Assembly: GCA_963693365.1 (NCBI GenBank)
Contig: CAVNZM010000012.1
Coordinates: 3,658,001-3,722,000 of the forward strand
Source of the DNA: Amoebidium appalachense
Taxonomy: Eukaryota > Ichthyosporea
DNA: 64,000 nt
Direction of reading: 5' to 3'
This document shows, one piece after another, positions 1-11,525 of the stretch (the stretch's first letter is position 1; every line of letters starts with the position of its first letter). Below the pieces are notes generated by a model that was not told the origin of the DNA, searched no databases, and worked only from the letters and a program-made list of their open reading frames with translations. The translations under genes were made by a program, and so were the position numbers.

Positions 1-13
1 TCGATGGACTTAC

Positions 14-172
14 CGAGGGCATGGACTTCTTGCACACCAGGGAGATAATGGTGTTGCGATCTGTATCGGCACGGTGGCAGTGGCCCCCCTCCTTGTACGT
101 CAGCCTGAGCGCACCGTCTGCGCCCCAATTCACGCAAAGTGAGAAATGGGATGGTGAGTGTAGAAACCAGAT

Positions 173-240
<68 letters not shown>

Positions 241-488
241 CCCGGGGGAAAGGGGGGTGGGGGGTGGGGGTGGGGGGTCATAAATCGTGTGTTTAATTTT
301 CTTCCTCATTCTTATTAGGCATTATTTCGTTTATTTTTTACTATTGTTCAGATTCATTCTTTTGTAACCCACGGTGCCGTGTGTCTTGTAATGGGTGTGC
401 TGAAGCAGGTGCATGTTGTGCCATAATACACAAGGGGAACAGGGGAAGGTGACAAGGTGAGGGCAAAGGGGAGAGGCCAAGGGAGAGG

Positions 489-523
<35 letters not shown>

Positions 524-1633
524 GGGGGGGGGGGGGGGGTTAGAGGAGGTGGGGAAGGGGTCGACATTGGTCAGGACAGGCAGGGGTCTGACATTACCAT
601 AAAAAGGAGCAACAGTACCGTATAGACCGATTAGAATGGCAAAAATGCAAAACGAGGTGGAGGGTGCATACAGGAATCATTCACAGCCCCCCCCCCCCCC
701 CCCCCGGGGGGGGGGGGGGGGGGGGTAGAGTAGCAGCATACAGTCAAAGCGGATATTGTCCAAAACAACGGTAATGTAATATTACCCAAAAAAAAAAAAA
801 AGAGGAAAGAAAAAAAAACCCTTAGTGTGCAACATCAAGTGACGAACTTCTCGGGCGAGAGAAGGGGAAGGGGAGGGAGGGGGGGGTTGGGGCGGGGGGG
901 GGGGTTTGAATGCGGAACACAGTACGAAGTACGCATACACGATGAGAAGCATGGTGCAGGACACATGCAAAGGCAAACATTCAAGTATGCAACATCATCC
1001 ATGCGCACAGTATGCGTCATAAGCAGAGCCCAATCCTCAGGGAGGGCCCAAGTCATCAATTGCGTCTGAGTTTCGACCCCTTAGCCCGCGTATATACGAC
1101 TCTCCAACTCAGACAGCAGCATCAATTGAACTTGGGAGGGTCAACCCGTCTTGATCAAAGACGAGCAGGGTTGCTTATGCAAGCAAGGTGAGCAAAACGG
1201 TGAAGATGTGTGTGCAAACTAAAGCAGTGCAGCGAAAAATGCGTACGTGCTTACAGATGCACGACACAGAGCAACCATGCCCGGTTGCATGAAAGTAAAG
1301 GGGGGGGGGGGGGGGGGGGGGATGTTTACCTTCCACCAAAGTAATCTTTGCCGTAGTGGCATCTCCGCACTCAAACACCTGATTTTCCTGTCCGACTTTA
1401 ACCTGCCACACAGCAGCATGCTGCATGCAAGGTTGAGTTCATATCAGAATACTACTTGATAACCCCCCCCCCCCCCCCCCCCCCTCCCCCCCCCCCCTCC
1501 CCCCCCCCCCCCCCCCCCCCCCAAACTCCCCACCATTCCCTTTCATCCCCTTCCTTTACCCTCCCCCTCCCCCCCCCCCATCCCTCCCCCTCCCCCTGCC
1601 CCTCCTTAAAACCGCCCCCGCCACTTCCGGCTG

Positions 1634-1697
<64 letters not shown>

Positions 1698-1701
1698 AAC
1701 C

Positions 1702-1733
<32 letters not shown>

Positions 1734-3293
1734 ACACACACACACAAACATCAACAGAATACTAAGCGCGCGCACCGATGTGTGTGTGCGGGGGGGGGGG
1801 GGGGGGGGAGAAGACACTGTGAACATGAATGAAAAGGGCGCATGGAGTACTCTCTAACTCTCGCTCCCACTACAACCTTCCCGTCTCCCCTTCCTCTCCT
1901 CCCCCCCCCCCCCCCCCCCCCCCCTCTCTCTCCGTCCCTCGAACCACCCTCCAGACGCACCGACCCTCCTGCAAGAAATCTCGCCCACCCTTTCCTCCGT
2001 CTTCGATCTGCTTGGATGATAATAGCTCATACACGATAATATACCAAACGATTATATATATATTATACGATAATAGATGATAACAATAGATGATGATAGA
2101 TTCAGGGCCAGAACGAAGCATCAATGACGCCAGAAACAGAACACACAGAAATGGGTAACATCCACATTAGCTCTACAGCAACGCCATGAAATGTGCATGA
2201 GGAGGCGCACGTTTGTGTGTGTGTGTGTGTGTGTGTGCGTGCGCACCCGTATGTGTGCACCGCGTGCTGTGCTGGTGTTTGTAGCTGCACCCCTATCTAA
2301 TAAAGGTAAAAGGAGGAGGAGGGGGGGGGGGTTTAAATGCAGAACACGGTACGAAGTACGCATACACGATGAGAAGCATGGTGCAGGACACATGCAAAGG
2401 CAAACATTCAAGTATGCAACATCAGCCATGCGCACAGTATGTGTCATAAGCAGAGCCCATCCTCAGGGAGGGCCCAAGTCATCAATTGCGTCTGAGTTTC
2501 GACCCCGTAGCCCGCGTATATACGACTCTTCAACTCAGACAGCAGCATCAACTGAACTTGGGAGGGTCAACCCGTCTTGATCAAAGACGAGCAGGGTTGC
2601 TTATGCAAGCAAGGTGAGCAAAACGGTGAAGATGTGTGTGCAAACTAAAGCAGTGCAGCGAAAAATGCGTATGCGCTTACAGATGCACGACACAGAGCAA
2701 CCATGCCCGGTTGCATGGAAATAAAGCGGTCTCCACACAGTGGGAGGGGGGGGGGGGGGGGGGGGGGGGGGCAAGGGGGGCCAAAGAAGAAAAGCCGGGT
2801 TAATAGGGCCGCAGCAAAAAAAAAAAGAAAAGGACGGCATGGAAAAATATTAGCATTGGTGTAAGCAGTGAGAAGTAGAAATGAAGGGGGCAGGGAGAAG
2901 ATGAGGGGGGGAGGGGGGGGAGGGGTGGGTGGGTAGAACAGAGCCCATCCTCGGGGGGGGGGGGGGGGGGGGGGGGGGGGAGGGGGAGGCTACGTCATCC
3001 ACAGTACCCAAGAGGGGATGGGGGGGGAGGGGAGAGAGGGGGGGGGGGGGTTGCCAAGTGTATAGGGAGGAACACATACCGTATTGCTGGCTTCGCTATT
3101 TGAGTATATGCGGTCACACACGTTAATTGTATAGGTATATTCATTCTTCTCACTTATGTCTTTCGCCTTCCATTCTCTGTAGTGCAACAACCCCTGTCAG
3201 TTCGTGCTAGTCCCATATTCAGTCACGAGCCAGCCAGCCCCCCCCCCCCCCCCCCCCTCCCCCCGACATACACACACACACACACACACGCAT

Positions 3294-3356
<63 letters not shown>

Positions 3357-4377
3357 TGCACGGAGACCTGGCAAGAAACAATCAGAGCAAAACAAGGGTT
3401 TTCTGCTTAGCCATGGTTGTGTTGTTAGGGCAGACATGGTTGAAAGAGACAAAAGTTGCACTTCTTGCTGAATCGGGCACCAAGATAAAAGTGCAGTGTA
3501 GCCTCGCGGACAGGTAACTGAAATTGCCAACACAAACCAACGGCACTTCATACTGCATGTAAGGGAACTATGTGTGCCTCTCTGTTACAGGAAGTGAGGA
3601 TACTTGGAAACTGCCTCTACTCTACAGGGGTGGTGGTAGTAGTAAACATGAAGTGTGTGTGAGCGTGCGTGTAGACCCGGGGGTGTGGGGGGTTGGGGGG
3701 AGGGAGGGGAGGGGGGGGGGGGGGGGGGGGGGGTGATTGAGGACCTGGGTACTTGTAAATAAGAGGTAGAAGAGGGAAATGAGGGAGAAGACAAGCGACC
3801 ATATCGCTGAGTGCACCAACGAGTAGCCAAAAGGAAAGGTGAAATGAAGCAAGGGCAGCAAGAAAGAAAGCAAGGGCTACAGTGTAGCAGAGAGCAGGCG
3901 GTGGCGGTGGCGGTGACAGACGCTGGGGACAGGAGTGGTTTCGGAAAAAGTGAAGATCGAAGAAGAGGGGAGAAGCTCGGAGGGAAAAGGAGGGAAAGAG
4001 GGGAGGAGGGGGAGGGGGGGGAGGGGGGAGAGAGAGAGAGAGAAAGAGAGAGAGAGACTGGGACAGGGGCACCCGGGGGGGCGGGGGGATGGTGGTGGTG
4101 GGGGGGGGGGGGGGGGGGGGGGGGGTAGGGAACCAAGGGAGATAGAGAAAAACAAATTGGCGTGGGAGAGAGAGACTCCCAACGAACCAAAGAGAGAGAA
4201 AAGTCAAGCAACATACGCGTTTGGGGGCCGCCTTCTCAAAGGAGTAAGGTCATATCGTCTGCCCAGCGAGTCAAGAACCTCGTTGCCATTATCGTCTGTG
4301 GGCACACAGCGAATTTCGTCTCCAGAAACAGCCCCTAAGCTGGCTAGCAGCGCTAGGGCACACACGGCGAGCGCCAT
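14..4377 (-). CDS. Secreted MRH-domain (mannose-6-phosphate receptor homology) protein, 3' end off the window
   Basis: Four exons join on the minus strand in consistent phase: 4217-4377, 3080-3176, 1330-1420 and 14-117. Donors are GTATGT, GTATGT, GTAAAC and GTAAGT. The first 151 residues are visible. A signal peptide (MALAVCALALLASLGAVSG) is followed by Cys24, YDLTPL at 42-47, YTYTINVC ending at Cys74, AAVWQ at 88-92, DGALRLTYKEGG and an RNTIISLVC block ending at Cys145. This order is that of an MRH domain as in mannose-6-phosphate receptors and Atg27. Gln92 and Arg137 match the Gln and Arg of the sugar-binding Q-R-E-Y set; the Glu and Tyr would lie off the window. Trp91 occupies the place where relatives usually have Cys. 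A sorting receptor or Atg27-like membrane protein is likely, but the part that would show a transmembrane segment is missing. Confidence 0.8.
118..1329 (-). other. Intron 3 of the MRH gene: repeats and a dispersed element
   Basis: The intron holds a (TG)n tract at about 173-238, G-rich stretches near 484-540 and 705-725, and a long copy of the poly-C-bounded repeat family (905-1301). Read on the host strand it begins GTAAAC, then about 20 C, then the element. I see no further exon in it. Confidence 0.6.
905..1301 (-). repeat. Poly-C-bounded dispersed repeat, long copy 1
   Basis: On the minus strand this copy follows a run of about 20 C, starts CTTTACTTTCATGCAACCG, carries the core GGATTGGGCTCTGCTTATGA (a one-base variant of the family's GGATGGGCTCTGCTTAT) and ends CGCATTCAAA before another C-rich run. 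It is nearly identical to copies at 2332-2744, 29236-29490 and 29518-29955. It lies sense to its host gene. Confidence 0.85.
1421..3079 (-). other. Intron 2 of the MRH gene: C-runs, CA tract, repeat copies
   Basis: The plus strand shows C-rich DNA at 1463-1620, (CA)n at about 1633-1697, C-runs near 1704-1732 and 1900-1924, an AT-rich patch at 2036-2095, a long repeat copy (2332-2744), a short fragment of the same family (about 2936-2958) and G-runs at 2745-2771 and 2953-2981. No coding exon is apparent. Confidence 0.6.
2332..2744 (-). repeat. Poly-C-bounded dispersed repeat, long copy 2
   Basis: This is a near-identical partner of the copy at 905-1301. On the minus strand it runs from CACTGTGTGGAGACCGCTTT to a 3' end close to CGCATTCAAA and has C-runs on both sides. 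Its orientation matches the MRH gene. Confidence 0.85.
3177..4216 (-). other. Intron 1 of the MRH gene
   Basis: The intron contains a C-run and (CA)n tract at 3238-3354, a unique stretch at 3360-3580, a G-run at 3708-3733 and G/GA-rich DNA at 3960-4127. The unique stretch has exon-like edges on both strands, but the MRH reading frame is complete and in phase without it. Confidence 0.5.
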
Positions 4378-4580
4378 AATGGAAAATTATACAATACAAA
4401 ATAAACAAAAAAAAGTTTCAGCGAGAGTGACACACAACTGGCAACAAAACAAAATGGCTGACGTCACTTCGCCTTTATACTTGACGAGGAATATTGCCAA
4501 GGCAAGTTTCAGAAAGCCGAGTAACGGCTACACGGAGATCGTTATGTATGATACTGAGCCAATGAAGTTACGTGCGATGA

Positions 4581-4714
4581 TTACTGCGATCGCAGCGATG
4601 TGCACGTGACCGCTGCATGCAGCCGCATACAGCTGGCCCGTACAACCCCGGCGCACGCTCGCCCGAGTCCCGACCTCCGCCGACATCCCGGAGGCTCCCG
4701 CCCTCCCCTCCCCC

Positions 4715-4751
<37 letters not shown>

Positions 4752-5024
4752 ACACACACACACAACCCACCCCACGCTCCTCCTACAGTCCCAATCCGTG
4801 TCAAATAGAGGATGCTTGTGAACACAGACGTTGCCAAGCAGAGCAGCCATCATCCATGATGCCACTCTTGCATTAGCCTCAACTTGGCAGATTCTTGAAT
4901 GGCAATCCGAGGAGATCCGAGGAGCTATGGTGTTTGTTTTCATGAAGCGGCCTGAACTTCTTGACCACGACTCCTTGAGCCACACGGCAAAAATATACAT
5001 GCTGTTTGCTTTGTCCCACACCAT
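4581..5024 (-). CDS. Unrecognised open frame upstream of the MRH gene
   Basis: The minus frame beginning MVWDKANSMYIFAVWLKESW has about 80 residues of ordinary composition (down to about 4785) before it enters poly-Gly caused by a C-run. The opposite strand is also open for about 500 bases (4831-5334), so the coding strand is uncertain. No family, splice pattern or start context supports it strongly. It may be an exon, a relic or chance. Confidence 0.2.
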
Positions 5025-6873
5025 ACCCGAGTTACTGTCACGGCTTCACACAAAACGAGCACAAACGCAGGCAAACAAGCTGCAATTGCGCGAAGTACAA
5101 CACGATGCTGACACAGCTGTAGCCGCACCTTTTCCCCAGAACCTCATTCTCGGCTATGTAATTCAAACACAACGTAAATATTCAGGCAGCCTATTCGTTC
5201 AAGCCCATACATCTGCGAAGGCTTCTCATCATCACGAACGAGATTGTTTACGAGCACTGGCACACACAACTAAGTACACACGTGTAAGGGTCATAAATGT
5301 TCACATGCAGGCACACCGTGGCTCACATAGGTAAGGGTACACACCAAGTACATACACACAGGCACAGCACACATATGCATCTAAAAACACTCACTGGTAC
5401 TATAACACGCACAAAAACGAACACATAAACATGCAAACAACGCACACACACACGTACAAACGAATGCAACACACATAAACAACAACAAACAGACAAAATC
5501 ATTTGATTTTCAGCCCATATTCCAGTGTAATAGCCCCAAAAGGTCTCCTTAGATCTGCGGCACACATACACTCGCACACACATTGGTGAACTACTCCCTC
5601 ACCTCCCTTCCACCTCTGCCTCTATCTTGGAATTGTAGAGTGGGCTATTGCTTTCGCCCGAAGCATACACATAAAACCATTCCTATTTGATAGTGTTGAG
5701 GCGCATGCTGAAAATTCTTCTTTGATTAGAAGGCTGAGCAATCCGGATCAGCTAGGAGTTTGGCTTTCCTGTCCCATGAAGACACACCGTTTTAACAGGT
5801 ACCGTTATGAGCGAAGCCCACCCAGCAGATCACATGGAATGAACCGTTGATGGTGACACATCCTCACGATTGCCTGTTCAGACTACATATGAATGATGCG
5901 ATGTTATTTTATGTCCGTCGTAAAAATAGTTTGCTTGAGGCTAACAAGCGTCGCTAGTGGAGAAGACAACACTTGCAAACTGTACTGCAGCTAACAATTT
6001 AAAGCGCGCTACTTGTTTGTGGACAAACGCAGTTTGATAAGCAGCATCAGTTGCATTGATTGATTGAGGCCTACTAGCCGTTTATTATTTGCGCTCACGC
6101 ATGCAAAAGAATCTACCTGGAAAGAAAGCAAGTAGGCAGGCAGGCCCCCCAGCCGGCTCTGCATAAATGCAGCACACAGCAGGAAGGCACATGTACACCT
6201 ATCAATTGGAAGGCCGTGCCCGAATCCACGAAAGATCTACATACTGCAAGCCTGCTGTGATGGGCGGCCATCCACATTCCCCTACGCTGATACAGTAGCT
6301 TGCTGCAGGAGGGGCCTGTAACCCTTCGTCTGCATGCTAATAGCTAACATCATTTACCCTTGCCTTACTTCCTCTAAAAAACAAAAGAAAGAGCAAGAAT
6401 ACTAATTGATCAACCATCTCTTGCTGAGGCTCAAACATCAAAAGACACAATGCTGCACTTGTCTACTTGTGACTGTTGACTCCTCGTAAACACGTGGGCG
6501 TTCGGGACTGGGGAACACCATTGTTACACCGAACATACGCCGCTGCGGAATGTGGGTGGCATGTCGCTGTTTGCCATTGATTGGGCAAACATCATGGATG
6601 TATTTCACCGTTCCAATCCAAGTTGCGTGATCATTTCCACTTGAAAAGTCGATCAACATTGATGACATTTTGGGGAACTACGGATAGAATCACCATCGCT
6701 AGACTCATATATTTTAAAAGAGATTGTAAAGAGCCGTGTTTTTATTCATAAACTATCTAATGGCAAACGCAAATTCGTTTACACTTGCTTTAGTCGAGCA
6801 GTGGCATGTCCTCGCTACCCAGGTGTCCGTCTGGACACAAAGGGCGTAGGTATCCCCGCTCTAGCGCAGCCCC

Positions 6874-7008
6874 ATTGGATTAAAGATTATAGAACGTCCA
6901 TATGATTGGCTTCAGTATTTCCCATCACGCTCATTGGATTATAGTCAGTAAGTGTATTTAGGTGCCACAACGGCTTCACCAGTTATAACGCACCTATGAT
7001 TTGATTGG
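6874..7008 (+). promoter_or_regulatory. Cluster of four ATTGG (inverted CCAAT) boxes upstream of the PX gene
   Basis: ATTGG occurs at 6874-6878, 6905-6909, 6933-6937 and 7004-7008, about 490-630 bases before the PX start codon. ATTGG is the reverse of the CCAAT box bound by NF-Y-type factors. Its role here is inferred from the clustering and position only. Confidence 0.3.
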
Positions 7009-7499
7009 TCTAACGGACAGGCTTCAGGTATTTGTACCGTGCCTGCATGTCCAAGAACGTGTTTCGTAACTTGAGCTTTCGCTTCAAGCACAGCTGTGAA
7101 AACGGTTAAACTGCCTTCAACTTTCTTGACAAGAGTAGTTTGGGTCCTGTCCAAAGTCTTCACTCCGTTTTGGGGGTAGCATTATTACACGAAACCCCAT
7201 TTTTTCGCTTTCAACTCTCGCCTTGTTGAGCGGCAAGCGCAGGGATACACCTGACAAAGGCAGCAGTAACAAGAGCAATCCTCTCAGATCGTACTCGGTA
7301 GCCTACAAGGCAGAGCTCGTAGAAAAGGTTCATACACCGTCCTAGTTCACGGGGGTCGAGGTTGACAAGTGGTTCTTATAGAACATCAAGTATAACTTAT
7401 AGCCAAACATTACGCGGCACCTCCCGGTGCCTCCACCTGTTTCCAATCTGCAAAACAATTGTTATGTTACACAGCTTTATGTGAGGACTACAGCGAAAA

Positions 7500-8003
7500 A
7501 TGGCCACCATTGCTCTTCAAACGTTCCAAGTTCACAGCCCGTTCGGAGGGGAAGCTGACACCCTGACCAAGGATTGGGATACGACTTCACGGAAGCCCAG
7601 CTTAGTCTACCACTACAGGCAGAGTGCTAGTGATCTCCCGAAAACATGGAAATGCCGGATTGTTTCTGCCAAGCTGGTGCCCATGAACGACACCCGTGTC
7701 GTTCTATATGCAGTAACCACCACACTACCAGATGGGACACAATACACTGTTTTGCGCAGATTTTCGCGCTTCCAGGAGTTTCTGGAGAGCGTCACCGAGT
7801 TTTACAAGGCAGAGCACTGTCAGTTCGTGTCCAACTTGCCTCAATTGCCCCCGCGGGGCTGGCTGTGGGAGGACCACAACAGTTCGGCGTTTGTCCGTGA
7901 AAGACGGGACCAGCTCAGCTGTTTCCTGAACCGGTTGATGGGAATCCCACACATCACGGAGTGTCCAGCGGTCCGCTCTTTTCTTCTAGATGCTGGAAAC
8001 TGA
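7500..8003 (+). CDS. PX-domain (phosphoinositide-binding) protein, single exon
   Basis: The 167-residue protein is encoded without an intron. From about residue 52 to 164 it shows a PX domain: a strand ending DGTQYTVLRRFSRFQEF, where RRFSRF (86-91) is the usual basic RR-F/Y-S-x-F phosphoinositide motif, then a proline loop LPPRG (116-120), then a helix FVRERRDQLSCFLNRLM with the family's spaced Arg residues, and a closing CPAVRSFLL. The 50-residue N-terminal part has no known domain. PX proteins bind PI3P or related lipids on endosomal membranes. This one has only the PX module, so its partner is unknown. The start ATG sits in AAAAATGGCC. A poly(A) signal lies about 490 bases after the stop. 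Confidence 0.85.
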   Translation: MATIALQTFQVHSPFGGEADTLTKDWDTTSRKPSLVYHYRQSASDLPKTWKCRIVSAKLVPMNDTRVVLYAVTTTLPDGTQYTVLRRFSRFQEFLESVTEFYKAEHCQFVSNLPQLPPRGWLWEDHNSSAFVRERRDQLSCFLNRLMGIPHITECPAVRSFLLDAGN

Positions 8004-9169
8004 AATTGGTTGCTCTCTTCCCATACCTAAGAATAGCCGAAGGGATACTGCCAGGGCCAGGGGATTACCGAATTTTTCTGAATGACTTTCCATCGCATAG
8101 AATACATAGCTACAGTAGACTTTTTAGAGGACTTTGTTCCTGTATGTCGGCATGGTTTTTCGAATGTTTTTTTACGCAGGCTTGTAGCAGTTTGGCAAGG
8201 AAATGGCTTTTGCTGGCCTGCTGCCTTGATGTGTGTTTTTTTCCTCTATGGTTCCGTCTGGTCGGTGTTGAATGATGAGCAACAAAAGAGCAGGGAGATG
8301 TATGTGGTCAAACGTTCAGGTGGCCTTTGTTGGTTGATGGCCGATAGTTTGTCAGTATTTTACCTCTTGACTACCGCACCTCCAACGATGTGATTCACAA
8401 AAGGTGATGAGTTTGTTTGCCCGTTGTTATTCCAAGTGTGTTGTTATATGACGGCACATGGCTGTAGCCTAAACTGTACTTGAAAGCGAAAAATAAAGAC
8501 AATGATGCAGTAGGAGGTATGAGCCTTCCTGCAAAAGTGGTTAAGTTGCGAAAATTCCAATTCCCAATTTCCTAATTGTGATGTAAACGGTTGGCATTCT
8601 TTGTTTGGAAAAGGTAAAGTGTGACTAGCATGCATTTTTTGAGCACCGTGCTTGATAGCCTTGAACAGTCGTTAAATGAACTCCAACTGATCCAGAGCCT
8701 TCTTGAAACCTGTTTCATAGAGTGACTGCTGGCGCCAGTGAAAAAAAGAAGAAACCCCCCTACAAACCAGCCAGATTTATTTGGGTTTTTTCATGCTGCT
8801 CAAAGAATGCCGGATCTTGTACATGTCCGGTCTCCAGTTTGACGTGGTACCGGTTACACATTATATGCGTGGACCACAACATAGGCCAGTAACACGAGAT
8901 CTCCCTCTAGAGAAAGTGGATTTATTACGTGATTATGAGATAAACAAAGGACACACGTGCACACTCCACGGAATTTTGTATGGTAGGCCTAACTACCGTA
9001 TTATTATACTATCATAGGCTGACTAGTATACATATGATAGGTTGTGAAAGGTAGCTCAATAAATATTTCACTTTGTGGCTTTCAGGGGCACCATACCGCT
9101 GTTCTCCTTCAACTTACACACCTGAGCTTCTTTAGTCGGTACAATCCACGGCTTTCATGTCGTGGCATC
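8004..9169. other. 3' UTR of the PX gene and upstream region of the membrane-protein gene
   Basis: This is unique, fairly AT-rich DNA with no long homopolymer, unlike the introns. It holds the PX poly(A) signal. An upstream ATG at 9044 is in frame with the next gene; I prefer the ATG at 9170, in the context ATCATGA, because the 42 extra residues have no clear coding character. Confidence 0.5.
8492..8497 (+). terminator. Poly(A) signal AATAAA for the PX gene
   Basis: A canonical AATAAA hexamer lies about 490 bases after the PX stop, before an unrelated intergenic stretch. Confidence 0.5.
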
Positions 9170-9895
9170 ATGAACTTACCAAGCACCGATTCTCTAGAAC
9201 TGCAAGAGAGAGAGGATTGGACAGGCAATGGCAGGCAAGGAAGTAGGCACAACGGAAATACTAGCACCATGGTTGGCTTATATGAAGAAGAAAATTTCAC
9301 ACGGAACTTGTCTGATGAAGAAGGTGACGAATTGATTAAGAGAGAGGGACAAAGGAGGAAAGCAAGCAAACATCACCAAGGTGGTGGATGCTGTAGCTGC
9401 TTTCTGGTCTTTGCTCTAGCCGGTGTGCTACTTTCTCTACTCTGTCTGTCAGCTATAAACACGTATTTCCTTTGGAAGGCAGGGCTTTTTCAGTTACCAG
9501 CATCTCTTGAAACTCTGCTGTCAAGCGTGAATCTGAAGGGTGGTGATGATGGAAGATTGCACTTGACAGTAGTAAGCCACTATGGTACCTGTGTGGATGT
9601 GCAGAGCAAAAAGGCAGATTCTTTAAGCGAGTTGTTAAAGGCGGCTGCGGAGGCAGTGGGTGTACCGGTGGAGTATGTGGTGCTGGAGAGGCCTGGGCAA
9701 CACATCTATGGTACGTTTACAAACTCATGTTTAGAACCAAAGGAAAAGGAAGAGCTTGGCTGGGTAAACCATGGGGGATCTAGTGACTCAAAGTCGGAGG
9801 CCCAAGACGGGGGGGGGGCTGGTGGTGGTGGTGTGTTGGTGTGTGTGTGGGTGGATAACTGGATGGGTGGGTGTTTGTGTGTGTGTGTGTCCACG

Positions 9896-9934
<39 letters not shown>

Positions 9935-9947
9935 CGCCCGCGTGTGC

Positions 9948-9997
<50 letters not shown>

Positions 9998-11494
9998 GTC
10001 TCTGTGTGTGCGTGTGTGTGTGTGTGCGTGTACGTGTGTACGCGCGTGTGTATGTGTGCTGGCATGTGTGTGTGGGTGTGTGGGTGTGTGGGTGTGTGTG
10101 TGTGCGGGGGGGGGGGGGGAGGGGGAGGGGGGGGGAGAGATGTTGTTAGGGGAGGGGTGGAAGCGGGGGGGGAGGGAGGGGGCAGGGGTTGAGGGGGGAG
10201 GGAGGGGGTCAAGAGGGGGGAGGAGGGGGGGATGTTCTTTTGGCCCGGGATAAGTACATCATGACAACCTTGCCGGGCCAAGCACATCATAAACGCATCT
10301 TGAAACACACCCAAACTTACGAATATACATATACACAAACACAACTTATGTTTGCAAGAGTGCACGCATGCATATGAAACACCAACGATCTTGCACCAAC
10401 ATAACCTGGATGTCCTTCTGCATAAGAATTCAAGTGTCAGATGCACACTTCTAGATTATCCCCAAGGCACCCGGTCACCCACTATTATTAATGTAATGGG
10501 CCCAATGTTTTCCCTCGCAGCCTTGTTCTCCCCCCCCCCCTCCTCCCCCAGCCTTGTCCCCCCCCCCCCCCCTCCCCCCTTCCCCAAAGGGAATAACAAG
10601 AGGGGAGAGAGTGGGGGAAGAGAGAGTTCATGCGCACTTGCAAAAATGCCAAGGACACTCTGGTACCTGTTTTTTTTCAACACATCCCTGTTTAGTATGC
10701 AATCAATGTTTGACTCTCTCAAACAAACTCGTGCACACACACACACATATGCAATTCCCCCTCCTCCCCCCCCCCCCCCCCTGCTCTCCCCCGTCCTCGC
10801 TCCCTCTTCCTTCCCTCCCTGCCTCACTCCCTGCCTCCCTCCCTCTCCCTATTCTTTTCTCTCTCCTCCTCCCCCCCCCTCCCCCCCCTCCCCCCACCAT
10901 CACCACCCCCCCCTCCCCCCCCCTCTCTCTCCCTCCCCTTGCAGCCCTAGTGTCCCTCCACAGGTCACACACATCACTAACTCCCACCTCGTTACTTTTA
11001 CACGTATCCAGCCTCTGGCACCGAGCTTTCACACGCACGAAGCCACTAACACCATATATACCTGTCCCGCTCCCCCTCCCCCCTCTCTCTCCCCCTCCTC
11101 TCACCCCAGCCCCCCCCCCCCTCTCCGCCCCCGCCTGTCCCTCCCCCCCCTCCCCCCATGAATTTGTCTCTCATCTCCCCCCCCCCCCCCCCCGCCAGGG
11201 GGCCGGCTTTCCCCCCCCCCCCCCCCCCCCCCCATTCGCCCTCCCGACTATACTCTCGCCTTCCTCCACCCAACCCCCTTCTCTTCCCCCTACACCCCAT
11301 CCCCCCAGCACTCTCCCCTCTCTCGTTAAAGCACGTCCGTTTCTCTTCCTTACAGTATCCCGTGTTTCTCTTCCCTGTTTTGACTTACCTCGGCAGCTGT
11401 TGGACTGGCTGACTGTCAGTAATCACAAAAAGGTTTTTTTTTTTTGTTTTTTTTTTCCTGATGTCTATTGCACTGTTCTGTGAAAGGCTGGCTG

Positions 11495-11525
<31 letters not shown>

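Larger units (their letters stand above)
4378..7499. other. Intergenic region between the divergent MRH and PX genes
   Basis: This 3.1-kb spacer lies between divergently transcribed genes, so it should carry both promoters. It has a C-run at about 4715-4751 followed by a short CA tract, CA-rich DNA at 5330-5590, and otherwise mostly unique, AT-balanced sequence. Frames of 76 aa (6438-6668, minus) and 72 aa (6945-7163, minus) start with ATG but match no family I know. No RNA gene is visible. Confidence 0.6.

Noticed and set aside
1452-1857. Long open frames of poly-Gly, poly-Pro, Cys-Val, Thr-His, Ser-Leu and Arg-Glu here and throughout the window
   Set aside because: They are direct translations of G/C homopolymers and CA, GT, CT or GA repeats, open in several frames on both strands, with no splice or family support.
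3386-3511. Candidate exon on either strand inside MRH intron 1
   Set aside because: The MRH protein is complete and in phase without it, and neither strand gives a recognisable peptide with two good splice sites.
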